64,000 nt of DNA from CAYZPB01 sp964551195 (GCA_964551195.1 CAZKBI010000002.1:11932-75931), one strand, 5' to 3'. Counted from the stretch's first letter, positions 50,203 to 58,775 are shown. Made by a program: numbers and translations. The notes: generated by a model not told the origin, from the sequence alone.

Positions 50203-50700
50203 CTATTCTGCTCCTCTCAGCCGACTCACCATTTTGTGGGAGTTAGCATGACAAATTGCAATCGCTAAGGCATCAGCAACATCATCCGGGCGAGGCCGTT
50301 CTTTCAGTTTTAAGAGCGCTTTGACCATCTCTTGAATCTGAGCCTTTTCTGCTCGCCCATAGCCGACTAGAGCCTGTTTAACCTGCAGTGGTGTATATTC
50401 AAAGACCGGTAGTGAGTTCTTTGCTGCGGAAAGTAATAATACTCCCCGCGCTTCGCTGACACTCATTGCCGACGTAATGTTCTGGTTAAAGAAAAGTTTC
50501 TCAATCGACACTGCCACTGGTTGATAGCTTTCAATAATCTCAATCGCACTATCGTAAATCTGCTGCAAGCGTATTGCGGTGTCTAAATTAGCCTTCGTTT
50601 GAATGGCACCATATTGCACCGGCCTTATCCTACTGCCAGTAACCTCAATTACACCAAAACCAACTATGGCAATTCCTGGATCGAAACCAAGAATAATCAT
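50203..50700 (-). CDS. ruvC: Crossover junction endodeoxyribonuclease RuvC
   Basis: 165 aa. All four acidic catalytic residues of the RNase H fold can be placed: Asp7 in ILGFDPGIA, Glu in SIEKLFFNQN (about 65-74), and two Asp in PDDVADALAIAICH (about 138-151). Resolves Holliday junctions that RuvAB moves. It is the first gene downstream of a promoter with a LexA-like box. B. subtilis lacks RuvC at this place and uses RecU, so presence of ruvC is a Clostridia-like trait. GGGGAG precedes the ATG. Confidence 0.97.
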   Translation of the reverse strand: MIILGFDPGIAIVGFGVIEVTGSRIRPVQYGAIQTKANLDTAIRLQQIYDSAIEIIESYQPVAVSIEKLFFNQNITSAMSVSEARGVLLLSAAKNSLPVFEYTPLQVKQALVGYGRAEKAQIQEMVKALLKLKERPRPDDVADALAIAICHANSHKMVSRLRGAE

Positions 50701-50719
50701 CTACTCCCCACCTTAAATG

Positions 50720-50733
50720 CGAACATATATTTG
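50720..50733. promoter_or_regulatory. LexA/DinR (SOS) box at the ruvC promoter
   Basis: CGAACATATATTTG. Against the Gram-positive LexA consensus CRAACRNRYGTTYG it differs at one defined position (the G of the second half-site) on the plus strand, with one full CGAAC half. It covers the predicted transcription start (about 50728) just downstream of the -10 element, which is where LexA would block initiation. B. subtilis ruvAB is a known SOS operon. Confidence 0.72.
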
Positions 50734-50734
50734 C

Positions 50735-50743
50735 ATTATATCA
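50735..50743 (-). promoter_or_regulatory. Extended -10 promoter of ruvCAB
   Basis: Minus strand reads TGATATAAT, a perfect extended -10 element. The -35 position 17 bp upstream is TTTTAA. It starts transcription inside the 68-bp nadE-ruvC gap, so ruvCAB can be expressed independently of the obg-hom-thr-nadE genes. Confidence 0.7.
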
Positions 50744-50768
50744 AATAGAAGTCGAGATTAAAAGTCGT

Positions 50769-51521
50769 TTAGATACCAGGAATTAAATTCCTTTTGTGTT
50801 CACTTATCCGGTGCAGTGTCTCAATCCGTTTAATCACCATTGGGTTGCCCTCACCAGTCAGCAGATACTTATCCAACTCGTAGTAGGAGAAGCCCATCTC
50901 GCCCTCGTCTGTCTGCCCCTCCCAGAGATCGGCGGAAGGGGTTTTGTTAATTATTTGCTCTGGTAAATCAAGATATGCTGCCAATATCCGTAACTGGTGC
51001 TTAGTCAGAGTTGCAAGCGGATTATAGTCTGCTAGACCGTCGCCACCCTTAGTCATATAACCTATGTATAACTCTGAATAATTGCATGTATCAGAGACTA
51101 GGTAACGACGTTGACCTGCAATTGCATATAAGGTCGTCATGCGCAGACGCGCTTTGATATTCCCCTTGATAACATCATCAAACTGACCCTGCTTAGTAAA
51201 TTCCTCTAATAAAACAGTGTAACTTGCTCCTAAATCAATTGTAATCAAATTTATCCCAAGATGATCCGCTAATAGTTTAGCATCATGGAAGTGACGCGCA
51301 TCTGAAAAAACTGGCATCCAGATTCCTAGAACTTGATCCTTCCCAAGCGCTTTTACTGCTAAAGCTGCTGCGACTGCACTATCAATACCACCGGAAATGC
51401 CGACGACAACACCTGAAGCACCGGCTTCTGCAATATAATCAGCAATAAAATCTACCCGTTGCTGATAATCCTTAGCAAGATTCTGCTGATATTCCTCTAA
51501 TTTGACTGCAAATTTATCCAC
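50769..51521 (-). CDS. nadE: NH3-dependent NAD synthetase
   Basis: 250 aa, ammonia-dependent form without a glutaminase domain. N-type ATP pyrophosphatase loop VVGISGGIDSAVAAALAVKA (about 36-55), the synthetase motif SDTCNYSELYIGYMTKGGDG (about 142-161), and TPSADLWEGQTDEGEMGFSY (about 193-212). Adenylates and amidates nicotinate adenine dinucleotide. Start GTG 51521, two bases after the thrB stop, with AAAGGAG inside the thrB end as ribosome-binding site; the longer frame to 51569 would overlap thrB. Why it follows threonine genes is not obvious. Confidence 0.93.
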   Translation of the reverse strand: MDKFAVKLEEYQQNLAKDYQQRVDFIADYIAEAGASGVVVGISGGIDSAVAAALAVKALGKDQVLGIWMPVFSDARHFHDAKLLADHLGINLITIDLGASYTVLLEEFTKQGQFDDVIKGNIKARLRMTTLYAIAGQRRYLVSDTCNYSELYIGYMTKGGDGLADYNPLATLTKHQLRILAAYLDLPEQIINKTPSADLWEGQTDEGEMGFSYYELDKYLLTGEGNPMVIKRIETLHRISEHKRNLIPGI

Positions 51522-51522
51522 C

Positions 51523-52449
51523 TTAGTCAGCTCCTTTAACAAGACTAACACCTTGCTCAACATGCTCAACGGTTATGACCTGCCCGCTAATGTTTTCTTC
51601 AGCCATAATTTGCTCTATCCGCCGGTAGACCTCAGGCAGATGCTCTTGCCTAGCAAAAAACAAGATCGTCGGACCAGCCCCACTTAAAGCCGCACTAAAG
51701 TTACCAGATTCTGTTGCTAGCTCGACTGCGCGATTCAGACCCTTAACACCAGCTGCTCGATAAGGCTGGTGCACGCGATCACGCATTGCCACACTTAGCT
51801 TGTCAATCTCACCTGTCATCAAGTAGGCTAACATTAAAGAAGCATGTCCTAGATTATAAGAAACATCTGCGAGCGGAATCTGCTCAGGAATTAAGCCGCG
51901 CGCAGCTTTTGTTGTAAGCCGTTCATCAGGAATTAGCAGAACAATCTTCAGTTGATCCGGAAATGGTAGTTTCACTACCTCCGCATCTTGAACACCATCA
52001 CAGCTTGTTACGACAAAACCACCAAACATCGAAGCACCCACATTATCGGAATGGCCTTCTAATTTAACAGCAATCCGAAAGAGCTGCTCACGCGTATATG
52101 GCTCACCTAAGAGAAAGTTAGCAACATAAAGTCCACCAACAATCGCCGAACCACTACTCCCTAAACCACGTGCAAGCGGAATTTCGCTACTAATCTCCAA
52201 CTCTAATTCAGGTAGTCTTTTGCCCTCTAACTTATAAAGATACTGAATGGTTTGATAGATTAAATTATTCTTACTTGCAGGTAAAGCTGCCAGCTGTTCC
52301 CCAACTAAGCGAAACTCTGTCGTCTCCGCCACGCGAAAACGGATTTTAAGAAAGAACGAAAGTGCCAAACCAAAGCTATCGAAGCCTGGTCCTAAATTGG
52401 CCGTTGTACCAGGTACCCGGACCTCATACATTTCTCCATCAACAACCAT
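51523..52449 (-). CDS. thrB: Homoserine kinase
   Basis: 308 aa GHMP kinase. ATP-binding motif LARGLGSSGSAIVGGLYVAN (about 92-111), the N-terminal substrate strand VPGTTANLGPGFDSFGLAL (about 11-29), and the C-terminal motif ALSGAGPTILFFA (about 253-265). Phosphorylates homoserine for ThrC. It follows thrC by 14 bp. ATG 52449 is kept because AAGGAG lies 10 nt upstream. Confidence 0.95.
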   Translation of the reverse strand: MVVDGEMYEVRVPGTTANLGPGFDSFGLALSFFLKIRFRVAETTEFRLVGEQLAALPASKNNLIYQTIQYLYKLEGKRLPELELEISSEIPLARGLGSSGSAIVGGLYVANFLLGEPYTREQLFRIAVKLEGHSDNVGASMFGGFVVTSCDGVQDAEVVKLPFPDQLKIVLLIPDERLTTKAARGLIPEQIPLADVSYNLGHASLMLAYLMTGEIDKLSVAMRDRVHQPYRAAGVKGLNRAVELATESGNFSAALSGAGPTILFFARQEHLPEVYRRIEQIMAEENISGQVITVEHVEQGVSLVKGAD

Positions 52450-52463
52450 TCACTCTTCACTCC

Positions 52464-53516
52464 TTAAGATTTGATTGCTCGTAAGACTGCATCATAATCT
52501 GACTCAATTTCTACAATCTCTGTATCCACCATTTTGATCGCGACATTCGGATCCTTCAGACCATGTCCCGTCAAGACAGCAACAACGCGCTCACCACCAG
52601 CAAAATAGCCAGCTTCCTTCTTCTTAATAATACCTGCTAAAGATGCTGCTGATGCCGGCTCCGCAAAAACTCCCTCGGTCCGCGCTAAAAGCTTATAGGC
52701 AGCCAATATTTCCTCGTCTGTTACCGAGTCGATTAAACCACCTGAATCGTTGGCCGCAGTTGTTGCGCCCTCCCAACTTGCAGGATTACCGATGCGAATT
52801 GCCGTTGCAATCGTTTCAGGAAATTCAATTGCTTTGCCAGTAGTAATCGCCGCCGCACCCTCAGCTTCGAAACCGATAATTCTGGGTAGCTGTTTGCTTT
52901 TGTTAGCTGTGTAATACTCTCTGAAACCCCGCCAGTATGCAGTAATATTACCCGCATTGCCAACAGGAATTGATAAATAATCTGGTGCATCGCCTAGGCA
53001 ATCTATAATCTCAAAAGCTGCCGTTTTCTGCCCCTCAATCCTAAAGGGATTAAGCGAATTTACCAGAGTATAATCTTCATTACGAGAAATCTCAAGAACA
53101 AGGTCTAGCGCCCGGTCGAAGTTTCCCTTAATCGAAACTACCTGTGCACCATAGGCAATCGCCTGCGCGAGTTTACCAAGTGCGATATTTCCACCGGGAA
53201 TTACAATAATGCTCTTAATGCCAGCCTTTGCCGCATAAGCACTTGCTGCAGCTGAAGTATTGCCAGTCGAAGCACAAATTACCGTGTCACTGCCATCCTC
53301 AAGAGCCTTCGCCACCGCCATTACCATCCCACGGTCTTTAAAAGAACCTGTCGGATTCATTCCCTCATATTTTAAATATAATTCTAATCCAAGTATTTCC
53401 GAAAGGCGCTTAGCCTCAATTAAGGGCGTGTTACCCTCATAAAGCGTCAGCATTGGAGTTCTCTCCGTTACTGGTAAATACTCACGATACTTCTCGATTA
53501 AGCCCCTATAAGTCAT
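52464..53516 (-). CDS. thrC: Threonine synthase
   Basis: 350 aa fold-type II PLP enzyme, the short form of Bacillus and plants. PLP lysine in GMNPTGSFKDRGMVMAVAKA (about 52-71), PLP-phosphate loop PVGNAGNITAYWRGFREYY (about 185-203), and TGHGLKDPNVAIK (about 315-327). Converts O-phosphohomoserine to threonine. Start ATG 53516 overlaps nothing but begins one base after the hom stop, with GGGGG 8 nt upstream; ATG-like codons further up to 53546 lie within hom. Confidence 0.95.
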   Translation of the reverse strand: MTYRGLIEKYREYLPVTERTPMLTLYEGNTPLIEAKRLSEILGLELYLKYEGMNPTGSFKDRGMVMAVAKALEDGSDTVICASTGNTSAAASAYAAKAGIKSIIVIPGGNIALGKLAQAIAYGAQVVSIKGNFDRALDLVLEISRNEDYTLVNSLNPFRIEGQKTAAFEIIDCLGDAPDYLSIPVGNAGNITAYWRGFREYYTANKSKQLPRIIGFEAEGAAAITTGKAIEFPETIATAIRIGNPASWEGATTAANDSGGLIDSVTDEEILAAYKLLARTEGVFAEPASAASLAGIIKKKEAGYFAGGERVVAVLTGHGLKDPNVAIKMVDTEIVEIESDYDAVLRAIKS

Positions 53517-53517
53517 T

Positions 53518-54813
53518 CTACTCGCCCCCTTCAACTGGATAAACACTATTTACATCCTCAATGCCGTCTAACTTTTTAATGGCTGTTAGCAGGCTATTCA
53601 TCTTGGCTTTTGATGTTATATGCGTAATAATAATTAGCTGTGCCCTACTCTCATCCTCATCAGGTAGTTGCAGAATCTCCTGTAAGCTAATCTGATTCTC
53701 CGCAAAAAGTTGAGTGATCTTAGCCATAACTCCGATTCGATCAATGACCCGCAGACGGACAAAGTAACGGTGCTCGATCATCTCATCGCTTTTGATATTG
53801 CGCTCGCGATATGGCGGCGTGTTGATTTTGAACATCCCCCGACGATGATAATTTACTACACTAATTAGATCAGAAACAACCGCAGTAGCTGTCGGTAATT
53901 GACCAGCCCCAGAACCGTAGAACATCGTCTCGCCAACTGCCTCACCATAAACATAGATTGCGTTATTTACTCCATCAATTTTGGCTAAAGGATGTTTTTT
54001 CGGAACAAGCGTCGGTTGAACGCTAACTTCAAGTTGATCATTATTCAACTTCGCCACACCGAGTAGTTTAATCACATAGCCAAGCTGGTTACCAAAGGCA
54101 ATATCTTCCTCCGTAACATCAGTAATTCCTTCAACATAGACGTCGTCAACCTCTACATCCATATTGAAAGCTAAATTACTAAGGATAACCATCTTCATTA
54201 CTGCGTCACAGCCCTCAATATCCGCCGTTGGATTAGCCTCCGCATAACCAAGGCGCTGAGCCATCTCCAACATCGCTTCAAAAGACTCGCCCTCTTCACT
54301 CATTTTGGAAAGGATATAGTTAGTGGTACCGTTAACAATACCTACGATTTTGGTAATTCGATCAGCGGATAATCCATCAACTAGTGAGCGTATAATAGGA
54401 ATACCACCAGCAACACTTGCTTCATAGAACATGTTACGTTCGTACTTACGCGCCTGCTCTTTCAGTTCTGTGCCATGAATAGCTACCAGATCCTTATTGG
54501 CAGTTACAACGTGCTTGCCTACTTCTAAAGCATGCATCAAATATCTAAAGGTCGTTTCAACATTACCCATAACCTCAATAATTATATCAATTTCCGGATC
54601 ATCAAGTACCTCGTAAGGATCGAGCGTTAATTTCTCTTGATCAATCTCAACGTCGCGCTCCTTATCCATGCTCTGCACAAGCACTTTTTGGACTGTGATT
54701 ATCGTGTTCGTCTTCTGCTGCAAGTCCTGTGAGTGCCCCTCAATCAGCTTAATTACGCCAGAACCAACTGTTCCTAGACCCAACAACCCAATTTTTATCT
54801 CCTCTAACTTCAT
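53518..54813 (-). CDS. hom: Homoserine dehydrogenase with ACT domain
   Basis: 431 aa. NAD-binding GLLGLGTVGSGVIKLIEGH (about 9-27), catalytic KDLVAIHG region and ANPTADIEGCDAVMKMVILS (about 200-219), and a C-terminal ACT domain (about 352-428; RYFVRLRVIDRIGVM-like) for threonine feedback. Reduces aspartate semialdehyde to homoserine. Start ATG 54813: AGGGGG lies 6 nt before it, and the alternative ATG at 54819 directly abuts that site. It lies 10 bp after obg, starting the hom-thrC-thrB order of B. subtilis. Confidence 0.95.
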   Translation of the reverse strand: MKLEEIKIGLLGLGTVGSGVIKLIEGHSQDLQQKTNTIITVQKVLVQSMDKERDVEIDQEKLTLDPYEVLDDPEIDIIIEVMGNVETTFRYLMHALEVGKHVVTANKDLVAIHGTELKEQARKYERNMFYEASVAGGIPIIRSLVDGLSADRITKIVGIVNGTTNYILSKMSEEGESFEAMLEMAQRLGYAEANPTADIEGCDAVMKMVILSNLAFNMDVEVDDVYVEGITDVTEEDIAFGNQLGYVIKLLGVAKLNNDQLEVSVQPTLVPKKHPLAKIDGVNNAIYVYGEAVGETMFYGSGAGQLPTATAVVSDLISVVNYHRRGMFKINTPPYRERNIKSDEMIEHRYFVRLRVIDRIGVMAKITQLFAENQISLQEILQLPDEDESRAQLIIITHITSKAKMNSLLTAIKKLDGIEDVNSVYPVEGGE

Positions 54814-54823
54814 CTTCATCCCC

Positions 54824-56113
54824 CTATTCCTCAATAAACTCAAATTCATAGCCACCTATTTGCACACTATCGCCATCAACAGCCCCCATTTTTCTTAACT
54901 CGTCGTCTACTCCCATTTTCCTAAGTATCCGCGCAAAACGCAGAGCCGCATCTCGTTGTTCAAAGTTCGTCATCGTGAAAAGCTTCTCAATCGTGCTACT
55001 TTCAATGACATAAATGTGATTTTCCATCCTAATCTTAAAGCCGTCGTCCTTAGGTTCGAACCGATAAACCTTGTGCTCCTCGGCATCAGTCTCATTCAGA
55101 TCCAAGATCTCTTCGCGTGGAAGCTGGTCAAGTTTATCAGCAATTGCGTAAACGAGTTCCTTCACTCCAGCGCCGGTCACAGCTGAGATTGGATAGATCT
55201 GATAATCTGCTCCAACCTGCTTGCGGAATTTCTCAAGGTTCTCCTGGGCGCCTGGTAGATCAATTTTGTTAGCGGCAATTATCTGATATCGTTCTAATAG
55301 ATTAACCTGATAACTCGCTAACTCATGATTAATTTTGAGCCAATCCTCGTAAGGATCTCTACCTTCAATCGCTGCAATATCGACCACGTGCACAACAATC
55401 CGCGTTCTTTCAATATGCCGGAGGAACTGGTGACCCAGACCTGCGCCTTGATGCGCTCCTTCGATTAAACCTGGCAAGTCAGCCATCACGAAACTGCGCT
55501 CATCATCAACACCTACAACACCCAGATTGGGTGTAAGCGTCGTAAAATGATAATCAGCAATCTTTGGCCGTGCTTTGGATACTGCACCAAGTAAAGTCGA
55601 CTTTCCAACGCTCGGAAAACCTGCCAAGCCAACATCTGCCAGCACCTTCAGCTCCAGCACAATATAGCGTTCCTGCCCAGGTTCGCCCTTCTCAGCAATC
55701 GATGGTGCAGGATTAGCTCGCGTTACAAAACGCATATTACCCCGCCCGCCACGACCACCACGCGCAACAACATAGCTGTCGCCATGCTTAACTAAATCAA
55801 CGATTAACTCCTGTGTATCATCATCGTAAATCATCGTACCTGGTGGGACACGGACTATCATGTCAGCCGCATTCGCACCATACTGAGCTTTACTGCGACC
55901 ATGTTCTCCGCGATCAGCTTTGAGATGTTTCTTGTATTGAAAATCAAGCAAGGTACGCAGACCCTCATCTACTTGAAAGATGATATCTGCTCCCTTGCCG
56001 CCATCTCCGCCCCAAGGACCCCCGTCAGGCACAAATTTCTCACGACGAAAGGACATCTGCCCATCTCCACCGTCACCAGCTTTTATATAAATTTTGGCTT
56101 TATCAACAAACAT
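54824..56113 (-). CDS. obg: GTPase Obg (CgtA)
   Basis: 429 aa. Glycine-rich Obg fold (about 1-158; AGDGGDGQMSFRREKFVPDG), G domain (about 159-330) with G1 GFPSVGKSTLLGAV, G3 DLPGLIEGAHQGAGLGHQFL and NKID (ANKIDLPG), and a C-terminal OCT domain (about 350-425; KVYRFEPKDDGFKI). Involved in late 50S assembly and stress signalling. Start ATG 56113 has GAGGCG 7 nt upstream; an ATG at 56152 lacks one. The rplU-prp-rpmA transcript ends before it, and a -10 TATAAT lies 48 bp upstream. Confidence 0.97.
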   Translation of the reverse strand: MFVDKAKIYIKAGDGGDGQMSFRREKFVPDGGPWGGDGGKGADIIFQVDEGLRTLLDFQYKKHLKADRGEHGRSKAQYGANAADMIVRVPPGTMIYDDDTQELIVDLVKHGDSYVVARGGRGGRGNMRFVTRANPAPSIAEKGEPGQERYIVLELKVLADVGLAGFPSVGKSTLLGAVSKARPKIADYHFTTLTPNLGVVGVDDERSFVMADLPGLIEGAHQGAGLGHQFLRHIERTRIVVHVVDIAAIEGRDPYEDWLKINHELASYQVNLLERYQIIAANKIDLPGAQENLEKFRKQVGADYQIYPISAVTGAGVKELVYAIADKLDQLPREEILDLNETDAEEHKVYRFEPKDDGFKIRMENHIYVIESSTIEKLFTMTNFEQRDAALRFARILRKMGVDDELRKMGAVDGDSVQIGGYEFEFIEE

Positions 56114-56160
56114 TATACTCGCCTCAATCTGATATCTATTTGTTTTCAACATTTAAAGTA

Positions 56161-56166
56161 ATTATA
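56161..56166 (-). promoter_or_regulatory. Candidate -10 element for the obg-hom-thr operon
   Basis: A perfect TATAAT on the minus strand, just after the rpmA terminator; predicted start near 56154 and a 40-nt leader. The -35 position (TTTAAT at 17 bp) is weak. Confidence 0.45.
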
Positions 56167-56195
56167 CAGTATTTTACCGTCATATTAAATACAAA

Positions 56196-56220
56196 AATCC
56201 CAGCCAGAGTGGCTGGGATT
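56196..56220 (-). terminator. Terminator of the rplU-prp-rpmA operon
   Basis: Perfect 10-bp GC-rich stem AATCCCAGCC/GGCTGGGATT with a 5-nt loop, followed on the minus strand by TTTTTGTATTT. 14 bp after the rpmA stop. Confidence 0.92.
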
Positions 56221-56233
56221 CTTTTATCATTTA

Positions 56234-56515
56234 TTATGCTTCTGCATATACACTAACTTTTTTACGGTCGCGACCCATGCGCTCGAATCTAACAACGCCT
56301 TCAATTGTTGAAAATAAGGTGTCATCGCGTCCTCTACCTACGTTGTTGCCTGGGTAAACTTTAGTTCCGCGCTGACGTACAATAATGCTGCCTGCAGTAA
56401 CTAACTGACCATCCCCACGCTTAACACCTAAACGCTTAGAATGACTGTCACGGCCGTTCTTCGTGCTCCCAGCACCCTTCTTTGAAGCAAACAACTGTAA
56501 ATTCATTTTTAACAT
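56234..56515 (-). CDS. rpmA: 50S ribosomal protein L27
   Basis: 93 aa. The mature N-terminus, ASKKGAGSTKNGRDSHSKRL (about 9-28), is preceded by the extension MLKMNLQLF. In Bacillota this N-terminal extension (LQxFA) is removed by the protease Prp before L27 enters the ribosome; prp lies immediately upstream here. Start ATG 56515 is chosen because AGGAGG lies 8 nt upstream; a GTG at 56524 overlaps it. Confidence 0.96.
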   Translation of the reverse strand: MLKMNLQLFASKKGAGSTKNGRDSHSKRLGVKRGDGQLVTAGSIIVRQRGTKVYPGNNVGRGRDDTLFSTIEGVVRFERMGRDRKKVSVYAEA

Positions 56516-56541
56516 GGTATCCACCTCCTATAGACTTAATT

Positions 56542-56874
56542 CTATCTTATCTTTATTTCTATAAATTTATTATATTCCACTTCAATCATTCCAAGCGTCT
56601 CAGTCATTGCGCGCATTAGCAGCTGTAATTGCTGATCAAGGGACTTGTCGGTCACTTGTGGTACATACCACTGGAGTGATCCTTTATCCTCATCGATAGT
56701 CGCTTGTAGGTTAATCCCCAGAAGCTTCTCTACCGAGTTTACTGCGCCAATGCTAATAGCTGAAACTGCTGCACAGACAATGTCCTGACCATGCTCAGCG
56801 TAACCAGCATGTCCGATTATTTCCACAGCTGTGACTCGTTCATTCGAACTTTTGTCAACCACTATGTAAATCAT
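56542..56874 (-). CDS. prp: Ribosomal-processing cysteine protease Prp
   Basis: 110 aa. The catalytic pair is at the canonical positions, His22 in IIGHAGYAEHGQDIVCAAVS and Cys34 in the same stretch. It cleaves the N-terminal extension of L27, encoded 27 bp downstream, whose LQLF-ASKKG boundary is intact. B. subtilis homologue: YsxB. The ATG overlaps the rplU stop (TAATG). Together rplU-prp-rpmA is the standard operon. Confidence 0.96.
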   Translation of the reverse strand: MIYIVVDKSSNERVTAVEIIGHAGYAEHGQDIVCAAVSAISIGAVNSVEKLLGINLQATIDEDKGSLQWYVPQVTDKSLDQQLQLLMRAMTETLGMIEVEYNKFIEIKIR

Positions 56875-57185
56875 TATACTATAATCTTCTCGATAATTAC
56901 CTTCGAGAATGGCTGACGGTGTCCTTGCTTACGTGCATAGTTCTTACGACGTTTGTATTTATAAATTACAATCTTCTTTCCACGGCCATGCTTTTCAAGC
57001 TTGCCAGTGATCTTCGCGCCATCAATTGTTGGATTACCAACAATTACTGAATCATCCTTCGCAACCATTAGAACATAATCAAACTCAACGGTCGTATCTT
57101 CATCAGCGTCTAATTTCTCAATATAGATTATATCGCCTTCTTCGACCTTATACTGTTTTCCACCTGTTTGAAATATTGCATACAT
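56874..57185 (-). CDS. rplU: 50S ribosomal protein L21
   Basis: 103 aa, complete. N-terminal YAIFQTGGKQYKVEEGDIIY (about 2-21) and C-terminal KRRKNYARKQGHRQPFSKV (about 78-96), the family signature that contacts 23S rRNA. First gene of rplU-prp-rpmA, behind an L21-type leader and a strong promoter. AGGAGG precedes the ATG. Confidence 0.98.
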   Translation of the reverse strand: MYAIFQTGGKQYKVEEGDIIYIEKLDADEDTTVEFDYVLMVAKDDSVIVGNPTIDGAKITGKLEKHGRGKKIVIYKYKRRKNYARKQGHRQPFSKVIIEKIIV

Positions 57186-57284
57186 CTTAGTTTACCTCCT
57201 CATATCTAGAGTCTCGCCCGATATAGGTGCATCTAAGATGCTTGTAAACCCATTCAGTGCGGAATAAGGGTGCAAGAGCACCAC
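57186..57284 (-). ncRNA. L21 leader (ribosomal protein autoregulatory 5' UTR)
   Basis: The roughly 100-nt transcript leader of rplU on the minus strand has two perfect hairpins, GGTGC-TCTT-GCACC and GCATC-TTA-GATGC. They flank the conserved-looking stretch CCGCACTGAATGGGTTT and are followed by GGGCGAGAC and AGGAGG. This arrangement and these sequence blocks match the L21 leader of Bacillota as I remember it. L21 is thought to bind its own leader. Limits are from the predicted start to the ATG. Confidence 0.7.
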
Positions 57285-57290
57285 CTGCAA

Positions 57291-57319
57291 ATGTTACCAT
57301 AAATCAATTTCTCTGTCAA
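57291..57319 (-). promoter_or_regulatory. Promoter of rplU-prp-rpmA
   Basis: Minus strand: TTGACA (57319-57314), 17-bp spacer ending in TGG, TAACAT (57296-57291). A perfect -35, four of six at -10, and an extended-10 TG. The -35 box lies directly after the rng stop codon. Confidence 0.8.
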
Positions 57320-57320
57320 A

Positions 57321-58775
57321 CTATTTGAAAAGAAAATGAAAGCTATTTAAAGTGAGAAATGAGTTCTCGCGTAGACTAATTTCCCTGCCCGCTATCTCAC
57401 TAAGTTCAGTTAGTTGCTCTTCATTATTGCGTTTCAGTTGTTCAGCAATAAAGGGATTAACTTCAAGAATTAAAGCGGGAATATTCGAATAATCCGCCAA
57501 GCTCCTTGCCTCTTTTCGCAGCAGCAAAAAAATCTCATCTTCTGCATAGATTCGTCCCTTCCCATTACAGCAAGGACAAGGGCGGAGCAGTGTTGTATCG
57601 ATGCTTGTGCGAACTTTTTTGCGCGTCAACTCAACTAATCCAAGCGGCGTCATACCACTTACTGAAGTACGCATGCGGTCTCTGGAAAGCTCATCAGTAA
57701 GCTTCGCGACAACCTCTTTCTTATGCTCAATATCTTCCATATCAATAAAATCAATAATTATAATACCGCCAATATCACGTAATCGTAATTGCTTAGACAC
57801 CTCTGCTGCCGCTTCAAGATTAGTACGATAAAGCGTCTCCTCTAGGCTTGTGCGACCAACATATTTACCAGTATTAACATCTATAACCGTCAGAGCCTCT
57901 GTCTGCTCAATAACAATATAGCCTCCGCTCTTTAGCCAGACTTGACTTTTGATTAATTTCCCAATTTCATGTTCAATATTATAATCAGCGAAGATATCCT
58001 TGCCTTGATAGAGAATTAGTCGGTCAGCAAGTTCCTCGATTGTATCACTCATAAACTCCTTAATCTGCAAGTATTCCACTGCATCGTCAACAACTAACTC
58101 ATCGATTTCAGCGGTAAAGATATCGCGGATTAGACGGTAACTTAAATCAAAGTCATTGTAAATCAGTGTCGGCTTATTTACGCCCTCACTCTTTTGGAGA
58201 ATTTTGTGCCAGAGTTTGCGTTGAACCATTAAATCCTCTTCGATTGCAGCGGCATCGACATCCAATGCTTTAGTACGGATAATCATTCCATCGTCATCGT
58301 GTAATAATTTCTGGCCAAGTTCTCGTAGTTCTTCGCGTTCAGTCTCGTCAGTAATTTTTTTGGAGACTCCGACATAATCACTATGCGGAAGATAGACAGT
58401 CATTCTTCCAGCAAGCGAAATATAGCTAGTAACGCGTGGTCCTTTAGTGCCAAACATCTCCTTTTTTACTTGGACAAGAATCATTTCACCCTCATGTAGC
58501 AACTCATTAATATTATAGGGGTGTTCTCTCTCTTCACACTCATCCTCATCAACCGGATAATAGGTGTCACCAACATAGAGGAAAGCATTGCGATCTAAGC
58601 CAATATCAATAAAGGCTGCCTGCATTCCTGGCAAGACGTTCATCACCTTTCCAATATAAATATTGCCAACCAGCTTGTCTGCAGTACGCTCAACGTGAAA
58701 TTCAACCAGCTGCTCGTCTTCCACCAAGGCTGCACGCACCCGATCCTTATCATAATTTATTATAATTCTATTCAT
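57321..58775 (-). CDS. rng: Ribonuclease E/G family protein
   Basis: 484 aa, RNase G length. S1-like RNA-binding domain (about 35-125), a 5'-sensor/RNase H-like region, the catalytic Asp segments ALTVIDVNTGKYVG (about 300-313) and GGIIIIDFIDMED (about 344-356), and the zinc-link cysteines CPCCNGKGR (about 408-416). Endonuclease for rRNA 5' processing and mRNA decay. It shares the locus with rodA and PBP2 upstream and rplU downstream, as in many Clostridia. Confidence 0.94.
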   Translation of the reverse strand: MNRIIINYDKDRVRAALVEDEQLVEFHVERTADKLVGNIYIGKVMNVLPGMQAAFIDIGLDRNAFLYVGDTYYPVDEDECEEREHPYNINELLHEGEMILVQVKKEMFGTKGPRVTSYISLAGRMTVYLPHSDYVGVSKKITDETEREELRELGQKLLHDDDGMIIRTKALDVDAAAIEEDLMVQRKLWHKILQKSEGVNKPTLIYNDFDLSYRLIRDIFTAEIDELVVDDAVEYLQIKEFMSDTIEELADRLILYQGKDIFADYNIEHEIGKLIKSQVWLKSGGYIVIEQTEALTVIDVNTGKYVGRTSLEETLYRTNLEAAAEVSKQLRLRDIGGIIIIDFIDMEDIEHKKEVVAKLTDELSRDRMRTSVSGMTPLGLVELTRKKVRTSIDTTLLRPCPCCNGKGRIYAEDEIFLLLRKEARSLADYSNIPALILEVNPFIAEQLKRNNEEQLTELSEIAGREISLRENSFLTLNSFHFLFK

